Shown here: positions 22,000 to 32,624 of the stretch, piece after piece | Layout of the letters: each line of letters begins with the position of its first letter | Position numbering within the stretch: the stretch's first letter is position 1 | Made by a program: the position numbers and the translations under genes | The notes under the pieces: model-generated | Databases searched by the model: none | What the model saw: the letters and a program-made list of their open reading frames with translations, nothing else | Told to the model about the DNA's origin: nothing | NCBI GenBank assembly: GCA_011037195.1 | Contig: JAAEAF010000120.1 | Span: 1-64,000, forward strand | DNA length: 64,000 bases | Direction of reading: 5' to 3' | Source of the DNA: Triatoma infestans | Taxonomy: Eukaryota > Arthropoda > Insecta > Hemiptera > Reduviidae

Positions 22000-22795
22000 T
22001 ACATTTAACACTGTCATATAAAGTTATGTCTATTCTACTAAAAACGCTTTCTCTTTAATGCGAAGAGCCGTATGTGTACATAGTCCACCAGTTAGTGTTT
22101 TCACCAGCCAGTAGGAGAGGTCATTCACTAAAATTACTGCTTGTGACCTCTTATACCCCATTTAGAGAACAAAAAGGAGCCCTGGTACCACTTACAACTA
22201 CACTACCATTCCTTCATAGTGCTTACTTACAACTCGCCAACACTACTATTACTACTTCACGTTCAAACAACATGGCCACTCATTTTATTTTGTTATCGTA
22301 ACAATAATAATACGTGTTATTGTTATTCCTTTTCAAATGTAATACATACCAACACTTTCATTTTATCTCTGTTAACTTCTTTACTTTATTTTAACTTTAC
22401 CAACTTGAACAGGTAGTATAAAAACTATAAACGTGCCTGGAAAAGTGTCATAAAATTATGAGGTTTTTCTTTCGATTAAAATATCTTCTTTAAAGCCGTC
22501 GTTTATGTTTCTACTCTCAAGGAAATTTTATATCTTATGCTGAATATCATGATTATTTTGAAGATTAAAAAAGAAAATATTTAACTTCTTCCCTGTGAAT
22601 TTAATTTTATTAACAAAAAATATTCTTTTTTGAAATTACAATGTTTATGAACGTATAAATCGGCTGGCCATATAAAAAATGATGGTGAGGGTTGTGTCTG
22701 TGTGTGCTTAAATTTATACCTGAGTGAACGTTGTGAGCGCTCTCAGTCTCAAGTCCATGTAATTAGTGTTAGTTTATATTTAAACGAAACTGAGA
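22000..22795. other. No gene recognised
   Basis: Two short open frames occur near 22074-22416 (Thr/Leu-rich, no known motif). Around 22655-22750 the text resembles 15035-15095 (ATACCTGAG, GAGCGC), suggesting another dispersed repeat. No gene is supported. Confidence 0.35.
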
Positions 22796-22799
22796 GGGT

Positions 22800-22925
22800 A
22801 CCAAAAACCCTTTGAAATCAATTTTCCTTTTTCGTTTTTTTTTTACTGTAAAGACGCACTTTCGGTTAACTGATTTTCTTCAAATTTGGAATTCCATCAA
22901 TTCTGCAAATTGATTTTAAGAGATA
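22800..22925 (+). repeat. Repeat A, internal fragment
   Basis: TTCGGTTAACTGATTTTCTT and CAAATTTGGAATTCCATCAA match the start of the repeat A module. Short and truncated. Confidence 0.5.
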
Positions 22926-22994
22926 TAATTCTGCAAAGAATAGAAAAGAAGCAATTAAATAAGATATAGAAATTGAAGTAGTTGTACAAGAGAA

Positions 22995-23262
22995 CTTTTT
23001 CATTTTTTGTTTTCTATGGCGCAACAGCCCATGAAGGGCCAAGGCTTGCCAGACGGCGATTTGAATAGGGAAGCGTGTGGTAAGCACGCAGCATTTCCCA
23101 CGCCGTTTAGTTCCGGCCTTCGCTAACTAGGGCGCTAGTAACTGTAAGCTTCCCACTTTTTATCACAATGCTCTGGGTCAAACCGACTTTGCCCTCACGG
23201 AAATCGTGAATTCTTGCACGAAAAGCGAGTGCGCTAGCCACTAGACCAACGCGTGAGGACAA
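22995..23262 (-). repeat. SINE family 2, minus orientation
   Basis: Reverse-complemented, it starts with a tRNA-like head, GTTGGTCTAGTGGCTAGCGC (box A is TGGTCTAGTGG), followed by ACTCGCTTTTCGTGC and a decayed box B (GGTTTGACCC). The body reaches GGCCCTTCATGGGCTGTTGC. GC content is well above the surroundings. Only one copy lies in this window, so SINE status rests on the pol III-like head. Confidence 0.6.
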
Positions 23263-23331
23263 AGGAACTAAAAAGACAAAATACCAGAACAAAGAAAAAT
23301 AACACATGTTAAATATACGTTGGGCCCGCAA

Positions 23332-23716
23332 TGCTGGATAAAATCTATGATTTTATCACTCTTAGCATGCCTCATTGTATTGCTTCTGATCGATTTCGGA
23401 TTTTCATCCATCGTCAGAGGAAGGTTTACAATCAATTTATGTACAAAAGTAATAACTTCAACCATATGTTTATATCACAAACGACACTAGATATAAGGTT
23501 ATAGAAGTATGTAATACACGCAATACATAAACTTCTATAACCTTATAACCTCCCACATACAGTCAACCAGTGTCGTTTGTGATATAAACATATAATAATA
23601 AATTGACGTCATCTCTCTACACGAATTGATTGTAAACCTTCCTCTGACGATCAATCCGAAACCGGTCAAAACCAAAACAATGAAACATGCTATCACGGAT
23701 AAAATCATAGATAAAA
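23332..23716. mobile_element. Hairpin (foldback) MITE
   Basis: Two arms of about 185 bp pair around a centre near 23520. The left arm includes TTTACAATCAAT, TGTTTATATCACAAACGACA and ATAAGGTTATAGAAGTATGT. The right arm has the inverses: ATTGATTGTAAACCTTCCTC, AGTGTCGTTTGTGATATAAA and ACTTCTATAACCTTAT. There is no ORF. Such long hairpins could be transcribed into double-stranded RNA. Confidence 0.85.
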
Positions 23717-23759
23717 CAATAAATATTATATTATAGATAAATTATTAAAAATATTGTAT

Positions 23760-24772
23760 TATAGCTAGAGTAGCGGAGCTCTTCCAAGAACTGTTCCTGA
23801 GGTAGCAAGGTGTGGTTTTATGTATAATAACTCATTATCGTATGTCTCATATGATAATGCATATGCTCTATCCTGTACTATTTATGCAGATCGAAACGGT
23901 AAAAAAAAAAAAAACTGAAAGAAATATTCCCCACTATAATAGGAAGTAGAGAAATGGTCTAGTTAAAATGTATTAACAGAATATGGTAAACACAGTATAA
24001 TATGATAAATAGACACTGACTGCCTGGACTTTACACTTGAAATGATAGAGTATGGTAGAGTGGAAATGGGGTAATGACACGTAGTGATGAATTCAGTAGC
24101 ATGAACTGTTCTCCCATCTATCTCCCGCCGCTGTATTTATATGGTTTCTCCCACCCAGTCCGAGAGAGTGGTCCTGTCATTTTGTCTCTACCTTTCTGCT
24201 ACGACTCTCTTTGGATACTATTACATCCACGATTGGATAAACTTTAAAATCAGGAGAAACTGTAACAGATTTATTCAAAATATAATATAAAAAGACGCTT
24301 TGAAGTACAATACTACTTTCCGAGCTTTCTTGTCTAATAAATGCGGTGGGGTTACTTACGGAAAGCACTTTTGTAATCTACATACTCTGTGAAATGTAAA
24401 GAAACTCAAACCAAACTTAAATTCTTAGATATAGAATGAATTCGAAATGAATCCAAACACACTTTTACAATTTCTTCGTAAATATAATCTGAAAAATACT
24501 TAATTATTTGATTTTTCAAACAAAATTGTACTTGTCATTGTATATTATTTCAATATTTAACATAGCTAATATACTTTTAGAAATGAAATGAATGAATACT
24601 AGTTATTGCCGCTTGAATTAAAGAATGGGTTTATGGAAACCTAAAAAATATTCTAATTTACTTATTAATTTATTATTAATTAATTCACATCACTAATTTG
24701 AATGCATCATAACTTACTAGAATAATAACTTAAGCTATTTATTTTTAATGTATGTTTTCTACTGTTTTACAG
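23760..24772. other. Intron sequence upstream of the first recognised exon
   Basis: AT-rich. No repeat end or coding block was recognised. A pyrimidine tract (TTTTCTACTGTTTTACAG) ends it at 24772 as the splice acceptor. Confidence 0.5.
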
Positions 24773-24947
24773 GGTTGGAATGACAGGACGCAAATATCAA
24801 TGGTTAATAATGGGCACGTACACCACATCTTGGTGGTTAGATCCAGCACCATGTTCAAGTCATACATTGGCGCAAGCTTTAGATGGAGTCATACTCACTG
24901 ATTTACTACCATTAGCAACTAGCGGAGAAATTACCGTCTCTGGCATT
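24773..24947 (+). CDS. GABA-B-R2: GABA-B receptor subunit 2, ectodomain exon
   Basis: Exon of a metabotropic GABA-B receptor. One base completes the codon from the previous, unseen exon; then VGMTGRKYQWLIMGTY, a TSWW turn, and LLPLATSGEITVSGI. The GxKYQW(L/I)I segment and the SWW turn identify the second lobe of the Venus-flytrap domain in the R2 rather than the R1 subunit. The acceptor is TTTTACAG and the donor GTTAGT, phase 0 at the 3' side. R2 pairs with R1 and couples the dimer to Gi/o proteins; it does not itself bind GABA. The N-terminal half of the ectodomain was not found upstream in this window. Subunit assignment is by family knowledge, without a search. Confidence 0.92.
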
Positions 24948-25229
24948 GTTAGTATATATATATATTTCTAAATTATTAATTAGTATTAGGCCAGCAGCTG
25001 TGCATAAATAATTGCATAATTTTGCGGTATTCTCGCACATATATTGTACTTGCCAATATGTAGCCTGTAAATCAAGATTTCTCTACATTCTTCATGCAAC
25101 GTTCCTTTTTACGAAAAATTGTATTTTGTATTGACAAACTTCATACAATACAATGGGGAATGTATGGAATGATTTAGATTGGTTTGGTTACAGTAAATTC
25201 TCTTTAACAATTTCAAGTCTTATTATCAT

Positions 25230-25770
25230 ATGTAAAAGTCATGACAAATGTTGAAGAAGCACCTGTGAAACTTGAGTTCGATCCGTTGAATATGTAGGGG
25301 AGTATAATAGATGGGCCAGATCATATCCTTTCAGCAGAGATTAGTTCTAGGATCAACTTGGAATGCCAGAAGTTCTGGGCGTTCCGAAAAATTTTCAAAC
25401 GCACCTTCTCTAATGAGCTGGAACTAAAGGTTTATACTTAGTTGTGTGTTACCGGCCATACTTTTTGGATATCAGACCTGGACTTTAACCGTCAAGCTAG
25501 ACCGGAAAGGTACTTTGGACAACTAGATTGGAAGTTACTTTATGTAGAATGGTGAGAAGTATACTAGAAATAAGGAGAAATGTAACATCACTAATAGATG
25601 TTTACTCAACATGGTGAAACCCGAAAACGGCAAGAGAGGTAGTATATGTGACGAAGTGGAGGTGGACAGGCTATTTAGTCAGAATGGGGATCAGCATTGA
25701 GCTAAACTCTGCACTGAATGGATACACAACTATAAGTTGTTTGTAACAGTTGGCCTTCTCCTCGTAAACA
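25230..25770 (+). pseudogene. RTE/BovB-like LINE C-terminal relic
   Basis: Across + frames the text reads GPDHILSAEISSRINLECQK, KRTFSNELELKVY and, after frameshifts, ARPERYFGQLDWK-like and KWRWTGYLVRMG. This is the usual tail downstream of the RT in a widespread insect LINE group (SAEISRRINLAxxKF, NELKLKVYN, RKWRWAGHLAR). Heavily decayed. Confidence 0.6.
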
Positions 25771-25837
25771 AAAGAGACAGATGAAAAAAAAATGGATAGT
25801 AGCGAACTTTCGACAGATTTATGTCATGTTGAGCCGA

Positions 25838-26350
25838 CCATAGATAACGCCGCATTAGGGGGGGAAAATGTAAAAAACTATCAGCGTGAAGGATATTCGA
25901 CCAAATTTTAGCACTTTAGATCATCCAGTAATTGATGCACTTATTGGAGAGATCGACTCATTGAGCCGAGGGAATTGGGATTCGCCAAAAAACCAATTCT
26001 CGGAAGGGGAAAGACAGACTTCAAATGCAGCATTGCCAAAAGAAACACTTTCGAAAAAGCCAATTAATAATATAAAACTGTAAAACAAAAAAAAACGATA
26101 AAACGACAAGAATTTGAATTCTGAAAGGATGGAAACATTAACACGAAAGAAACCATTGCGAAAAATTAGATTCCTGGATTGCCGTTATTTCCTTTTTTCT
26201 CTGGATATTCGATCACTGAAGGGGAAGTGGAAAGTATTGAAGTCCCTTCATAGGTACACAATTAACAAATTCACACAATTAACACATTTCGTAGTTAGAA
26301 AAAATCAAATTATTTCTAACATAATATTTATTAATTTGTAAAATTAAAGT
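25838..26350 (+). other. Unrecognised open frames in intron
   Basis: Two short frames (25886-26083 and 26114-26341). The first has IDALIGEIDSLSRGNWD and is polar; the second is basic. I recognise neither. They follow a LINE relic and are likely repeat-derived. Confidence 0.2.
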
Positions 26351-27019
26351 GAGCTATATAGAAAAAATTCAGAATTTTCATTCCATTGTAGAAAAAGAAA
26401 GCAAAAGGGAATTAGGTAGAATGCAACAGAAGCCCGCCATTTTGTATTTGGCCGTTTACACTAATGGGAACAAAATAAAATTGATGTTAAACACAATTTT
26501 CACAAAATTTTCCCGAAGGAATTCATAATATTCAGTTACAAAAAACTCTTAGATCTGGATTTTTAGCTTTTCATTACATTGTCCATAATGTTATGTATGT
26601 CGCGCAGTCCACAAAGTATTGAAGGAGTACTATAAAGATGGAAATCTACGCATAAGCCAATTCAATCAAAAGCTAGTTTCTCAGAACAATATAAAAAAAA
26701 GGAACCTAACTAATTATAAATGCAATTAAACAAATAAATTACAATAAGAAGAAGCGTTATATATTAGAGTTCTGGTGTGAAACACTCACACAATATTTCT
26801 CTTCCTGCAGTTTACTAAACTGTAATTGACAAATTTTATAATTTATACACCAAATTTAATGAATTGGAGAAAGCTGCGAAAACTGAATAACTATTCAGTA
26901 AAAAAGTATTTCTGGTTAACTGATTTTTTTTTTTTAACATAACCTTACTTCTCCCCGAAAAGCCCCCATAAATGAGTTTACCCAGACAATGTTCCAAATA
27001 AACGTTGTAGCTCTATATA

Positions 27020-27957
27020 CGAGGCATGTACAGTAAGTAAGTAAGTGTACTGAATTTTTGTAGGTTACAAAAATTTTTATTTGAACAAAAAAATTACCTG
27101 GTTTACATTAGTACATATGTAAGCTATTTTCCGACATAGTCACCATTCCTCTCAATGCAGGTGGTGAACCGGGGTATTAATTTTTTGATGCCTTCCTCGA
27201 AGTAGTTTCCCGCCAACCCCTTCGTCCACTTCTCCACCTCCCTCTTCACCTCCTCGTCGGTTGAAAACCTTTTTCCACCCATGTGCAGCTTCAGGGAGGT
27301 AAAGAGATAGTAATCTGAAGGTGCTAGGTCAGGGGAATGCGCGGGATGGTTCAGGACATCCCATTTAAACGAGGCAAGCAGTGTGTGGTCTGGCATTGTC
27401 GTGCAGCAGGCAGACTCCCTTTGTCAGCATGCCTCTCCTTTTGTTCTGAATCGCCCTCCGCAATTTTTTTAGGGGCTCACAGTATCTTGCAGAGTTGATG
27501 GTCTCCCCTTGAGGCATATATTCAATTAAAATTATGCCTTGACAGTCCCAAAACACGGATGCCATGATTTTCTTGGCTGAAATTGTGGTTTTGAACTTTT
27601 TGGCGGAGGGTGAAGAGGTGTGACGCCACTGTTGAGACTGCCTTTTGGTTTCAGGTGTGTAGTGTGCAACCCAAGTTTCATCTCCAGTAATGATGGAGCG
27701 GAGAAATTCATCTCCATGGAGTTTGTAGCGTCTCAAAAACTCTTGCCCGACCTTGAATATTTCACACTTGGCGGGAGATTGGATTGACATTTTTCACGAA
27801 ACGTTTGTCGCGTCGACAGTTCTCAACGTGCTGACCTCGAACCGGTCTCGTTGCGGAGGGGAGGAATCAGGCTACACGACAGTGTAGCCAACATGTCGAA
27901 AACAAAATCCCTCCGGCAGTGAGAGCCTCAGTACACTTACTTTCTGGACATGCCTCG
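27020..27957 (-). mobile_element. Mariner element nested in repeat A, TA duplication
   Basis: Ends CGAGGCATGTACAGTAAGTA (left) and, reverse-complemented, CGAGGCATGTCCAGAAAGTA (right), inverted repeats of about 30 bp with TA at 27018-27019 and 27958-27959. The 938-bp length compares with about 1.3 kb for complete mariners, so about a quarter is missing, mostly the N-terminal DNA-binding part of the transposase. It is on the minus strand and non-autonomous. Confidence 0.92.
27124..27790 (-). pseudogene. Mariner transposase, N-terminally deleted and frameshifted
   Basis: Frame 27790-27365 gives FLRSIITGDETWVAHYTPET (first catalytic Asp in TGDETW), KKIMASVFWD and LLHDNARPHTA (second Asp). Just after this a small deletion shifts the frame, and frame 27396-27124 continues as LLASFKWDVLNHPAHSPDLA, APSDYYLF (third Asp) and ERNGDYV at the C-terminus. 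The deletion shortens the spacing between the second and third Asp, which is 34 residues in mariners. The paired helix-turn-helix N-terminus is absent. A cut-and-paste enzyme of the Tc1/mariner group, inactive here. Confidence 0.9.
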
Positions 27958-28628
27958 TATATGAAGTTCACATAGATAGTTTAAAGAAAATCGTTGGAGC
28001 TGTTTTAGAGAAAATACAAAAAAAAAAATGGAAAATACTTTTCAGTAAAAACCCACTTCAGGTCATCCGATTCTATCCAAAATCGGAATTTCTAGTTAGT
28101 ATATATTAATAATTAATATAATTAATTAAAATAATATAATTTTCTAATTAATATTATTTAGATTATAGAATTGTGTAATAAACTGAAATAACACTTTAGA
28201 GGAAAACCTACCCCAGCCTTCCCCCAAAAGTGCTCTTAAATGAATTTTCTCAGAGAAATGTTTCAAATAGAAGTTGTAGATCTTTGTATGTGTGTAGCTA
28301 ATGTATTAGAGAAAATTGCAAAAAAGTGAAAAAAAAAAAAAGCCTTTCGTTAAGTAGTACTTCCGGTTGAGAAATTTTAACAAATAACTTACTGGTCGGA
28401 TCCCATGATGATACCTAAACGGAATATTAAGATTGAACTTTCTGCGATTTTTCGTTTTTAAGCTATGCTGTTCACATACATACACACAGACACACAATTT
28501 TCTAAAAACCATTTTTTTGGGCTCAGGAGACCACAAAACGTGTATTTTCGGTGGGAAAACTCGATATCGAAAATTTGACACGATTACAATACTTCCTCTC
28601 ACTAGATGTAAGAGAAAGTAACTATCTG

Positions 28629-28729
28629 GTGATGGAGACAGTGTTGTCTGTAACGTGAGCACTGAGAAGGCTGCGGGCGCCGTCTAACCATAGTTGTTGG
28701 CGCACCTTAAATTAAAAAAAAAAAAAAAT
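28629..28729 (+). repeat. SINE family 1, 3' body fragment
   Basis: GTGATGGAGACAGTGTTGTC, TGTAACG, CACTGAGAAGGCTGCGGGCG and GGCGCACCTTAAATTAAAAA match the 3' half of SINE family 1 in plus orientation, with an A-tail at 28713-28728. It begins immediately after the repeat A end. Confidence 0.75.
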
Positions 28730-28739
28730 CCTATTTATA

Positions 28740-29400
28740 ATTTTAAGGCCGAGGAGTTGGAAACCATTTTAAAACTAAAATATTTTCTAATAAAATTTCA
28801 AATAGTAAACACAATTGAAATTCAATGTTAATTGATTATAGCAAATTATAAAATTAATATTCAAACTAATCAACTTGATTCAACACAATTCAAATGTAAT
28901 GTCATTCAATTAGAACAATGTAATTAATTTTAACAGAGTGAACATTATTAAAGCAAGAACTGTATCATTCATCGATATAACTTAATTAATTACAATGGTT
29001 CATAAGGGAATTACCTCAGAGGGAAGTGAACATGGGTATTGAAATGGACTTTACTGAATTTCAATAGAGAATATCACTAAAAAAAGTAATAATTAATTAA
29101 ATATTTGAAATTTTAATAAAACCTAGCCGGATATATTTTTAATAAAAGATAACAAAGTTACACATTTTTCTGAAGTAAATGAAACTAAAAGACATTGAAA
29201 AGACAAGTATTTAGAAATAAATAAAATTCAATTCAATTAAGCAATGAAATATTCAGGGAATAAACGTCCATGTTTAGAAAGTAAAAGTTATGCGAGTTGA
29301 AATTATAACGGAAAAACAGCCTTGAGTTCAACTTTTTCTAAATAATGTTTCAAATAAAAGAAATAGGAAAAAACATAATGCGTTATATAAAAATTACTTT
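28740..29400. other. No gene seen
   Basis: AT-rich intron sequence with many ATTCAATT-like words. Around 28738-28790 a short piece (TTTATAATTTTAAGGCC) recurs at about 45150. Nothing codes. Confidence 0.45.
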
Positions 29401-29404
29401 AGAA

Positions 29405-30228
29405 TTAAAAAAAAAAAACTGGTGTGAAACAGTAAACAACTATCTGTTACTTCTGTTCTCTTATAATTGACAAATGTTATAGTTTGTGTACCAAATTTAA
29501 CGAAATTCGTCGAAAACTGAAAAAACTATTCAATAAAAGCGCCCTTCCGGTTTACTAATTTTTCTTAAAACTCGGGATTTCGTTTTGATGATAGAATTGT
29601 ATAATCAACTATGATAAGCAAATTAGAGGAAGCTGTAACCCTCCTCCTAAAAGTGCCCTTAAATGAATTTTCCCAAAGAAATGTTTTAAATAAAAGCTGT
29701 AGATCTATGCATGATTAGTTTATATACTTAGTTTCAAGAAAATCGTCGAAGACACTTTTTGAAAAATCGAGAAAAGTGAAAAAAAAATCATTTAGTAGTG
29801 TTAAAAAAACGAATTCCGGTTAACCGATTTTTTTGCAAACTCCGAATTTCAAACAACATATTTAATTCTAATTAACATTATTTAGATGACAGAATTGTCT
29901 AAAAAACTCAAATAGCACTTTAGATGAAAACCCAACCCCATCCACTCCCCCAGAAGTGCCCTTAAATGGAATGTTCCCCGGAGAAATGTTTCAAATAGAA
30001 GTTGTAGCTCTTTGTATATGTAGTTGATATATCAAGTTTTAAAGTAAATCGTCAGAGCCATTTTTGAGAAAATCGCAAAAACGTAAAAAAAACAACTAGT
30101 AAAGTGGTACTTGCGGTTGAGGAATTTTGACAGATAATGCAACGTCAGATCCCATGGTGATACGTAAACGTAATATCAAGTTTCAATTTTCTACGGTTTT
30201 TGTTTTGAGCTATGCTGTTCACATACAT

Positions 30229-30303
<75 letters not shown>

Positions 30304-30490
30304 ACCATTTGCAACAAAATCTGTTGAGCGGAAGTGCGTCTTTCCTGAATAGATTTTTCAGTTGTTTTTTTTTTGTGATTTTTCTCTATAAAAATGCTGA
30401 TGATTTTAAACACTAATAAGAATTGTAAGTGCGAAGAAAATTTGCCATTTCGCAGTAAGAGAAAGTCGTGTGAGTGTTTCACACTGGATT
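29405..30490 (+). repeat. Repeat A copy with two tandem modules and inverted end
   Basis: Starts CTGGTGTGAAACAGT. Two related modules follow at about 29530-29815 and 29816-30115, each with CCGGTT, a CAGAATTGT or AGAATTGTATAA block, GCCCTTAAATG, GAAATGTTT and GAAAATCG(T/C). Then come GGTGATACGTAAACGTAATA, the (CA)n run 30243-30302, and a last segment 30303-30490 that is the inverse of the 5' end of a subfamily copy at 35410, finishing TGTGAGTGTTTCACACTGG. The copy is thus bounded by inverted TGGTGTGAAACA-type ends. Confidence 0.82.
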
Positions 30491-30764
30491 GTTCTTTTTT
30501 TTTACACTTCTAAACTCGTATGGCGGCCATCACTGTGAATTTTAAACCTAATCTTATTGGTGCTTTTTTAGATTTTTAAATTTTTTAATAATGCTACCTG
30601 AAATGTATGATATAAAAGTTATTTGACGTGAATTGTGTATTATGTCATATAGTAAAAAGATTTCATCATTCGATACGGATAAATATAAAAAGTTAAGTGG
30701 TGAGTGGGGTGGGGGGTCTATTCCCGACTTTAGCCAAAAACTGTTTGGATTGGAATAATAAGTT

Positions 30765-31564
30765 CAGTTACGCTTAAGTATATGTAGTGGAATCAGATGT
30801 CTTGAAGAGGGTTATGATGCGATGAATAGTTGGGAGTTAGTATGAGATTTTTAGAGAGTTGTTACTAGAAATGTGAACTACTAATTTACGAAAATAGATA
30901 TATATTTTAACAATAATTTAAACGTTTGAAAGGATATAATTACAATTAATTTAAAATGATTTAAATGGTAACTAGAATGCACAACTATAATGATTGATGA
31001 ATAATTATATGTTTAAAACCTTAGATAGGGACGTGCTCACAATGTATGATCTGATGTCGTATGTCACTGGTAGAATCCTGATGATACGCTGATAAAATAC
31101 TGAAGAATACTCATCCCCTCTTCCTGTGGAGAGACCTTTATATTTGTATCACTCACACATTGACAAGTGTGTAATTACGGGTCACACTAAAACATCTCTT
31201 GCCGTGTGTTGACCCTAGGTCTTGAATAGGTCGGTGACCAGCGTGGCAACAGGTGATGGCGGTTATCAAAGGACTGTTGCCAGATGGTCTTTTGAGTGTT
31301 TGTTTATTGGCGGTTATCAAAAGACTGTTGCCAGGTGGTCTTTTGGGTGTTTGTTGTCCCTTGTATATCGGCCAGGTGGCTTCTGTGTACTGGCCGTATA
31401 ATGACCCTTTTGAAAGGGTTCTTGTTGAAAGCGGTGTGTCTTTGGCGGTCCCTTTGACCGTGCACTGACCGCGGCTCTTGACTTGAATAATAGCGACTGG
31501 CTGGCGCCACTAGTTATAATTTTTTATAATTTAAAAATTATTTCTTTTCCTTCTTGTTATCACA
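30765..31564 (-). mobile_element. Solo LTR, family L2, minus orientation
   Basis: An approximately 800-bp LTR read on the minus strand, starting TGTGATAACAAGAAGG at 31564. It shares its first about 80 bp (AAATTATAACTAGTGG) and most later blocks with the + LTR at 32885-33695. Inside are CCGCGGTCAGTGCACGG and CCCTTTCAAAAGGGTCATTA. The far boundary is approximate, placed where the two copies stop matching. No internal region is attached. Confidence 0.75.
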
Positions 31565-31574
31565 TTACATATAC

Positions 31575-31680
31575 AATATAATGCGTCTCAAAACATGTAT
31601 TTCCACTGAAAAAATATTTTTCAAAAAAATTTGACCCAATCCCAGTACATCCTCTTACTATGATTAAGAGAAGTAAGAGT
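31575..31680 (+). repeat. Repeat A, terminal fragment
   Basis: GCGTCTCAAAACATGTATTT, TTTGACCCAATCCCAGTACA, CCTCTTACTATGATTAAGAG. It directly abuts the LTR start, so the LTR probably inserted in this repeat. Confidence 0.65.
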
Positions 31681-31689
31681 AAAATCTTA

Positions 31690-32600
31690 TATAATTCATG
31701 TGACAATTGCAATTATTAAAATAAATACATTCTTAAAACGATACCTATGTTTAATTTTTACTGAATTCCTAAATTATAAGAAAACCAGGCACAGGAATCA
31801 GGCACGCATATCGTCAACGTTAACTATTCAAATATTTAATTATTAGAAGAGTATCAGTGGTCTAGCGGGGTCTTAAATGTAATAATTCATCCATAGGTCA
31901 ATCCATAGAAAAAGTTTTTATAATTTTTCAATAATATAATTGCTGATAATTTTAATAATAAAACAGATATAAAATGAAAAGTTTTTTTTACAATTGATAT
32001 AAAACCTATTTAGCTATTCAGTTAGAAATCTACTGGTTTGTACAATGTATAAAAGGGAGTATAACAACAGAGTGGTAAGGTAGACGGTGCTCTCATTAAG
32101 ATTCAAGCTGTATATCACACTGTGGGATCACCAAGTTCTCTCCACTCTTGCCCCTACTTCACTAACCACTAAACGAAACTCTCTTGCTAGCAAATTAAAG
32201 AGCTACCCAATACCAAACGACCAATGAACCTACCTTGAAGTCGGTTTCTAACTGCAAAATAGTCAAAAGGCAAAAACACCACACCAAACTACTCTTGCTT
32301 TAGAAAACTGGTACCCAAACTTCTCTTCTACAAGGAAAACATTTTGTTTTAAAAACTGCTTGGCTTATTTAAAGTTTCATTTGATGTTAACTTTAAATTT
32401 TTAGTACTTTAATAATAATTTTCTCTCTTTTAATGTTTTTACTGCTGGACAAAAGTTTTGTATAAAATTTTAAATGAGAGACTGATTTGTTTATGTTTTT
32501 AAATGACTAATTTTCTGAACTCTTGAAAATACAATAATAATTCCAGTTCTTCACTTTAAATCCTACACATTTTTTGTTTAGTTTTTTCTTATCAGTTCTT
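31690..32600. other. No gene seen
   Basis: AT-rich. A small C-rich patch (32130-32330) has no motif I can name. Confidence 0.4.
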
Positions 32601-32624
32601 CTTTTTTTTCTCTTCATGTAACAC

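Larger units (their letters stand above)
26765..28621 (+). repeat. Repeat A copy split by a mariner
   Basis: Begins near 26772 (CTGGTGTGAAACACTCACAC), with a module to 27017, the mariner at 27020-27957, then module remains (AGTTTAAAGAAAATCGTTGG, AGGAAAACCTACCCC, GTACTTCCGGTTGAG), GATGATACCTAAACGGAATA, a short CA run and the end TGTAAGAGAAAGTAAC at about 28604-28620. Without the mariner it is about 920 bp, a good guide to full size. Confidence 0.85.

Noticed and set aside
22995..23262. Host tRNA gene on the minus strand
   Set aside because: The tRNA-like part continues into a GC-rich body, and box B is decayed; a SINE is more likely.
30127..30482. ORFs on both strands over 30.1-30.5 kb
   Set aside because: They translate the CA/TG microsatellite and repeat A ends.
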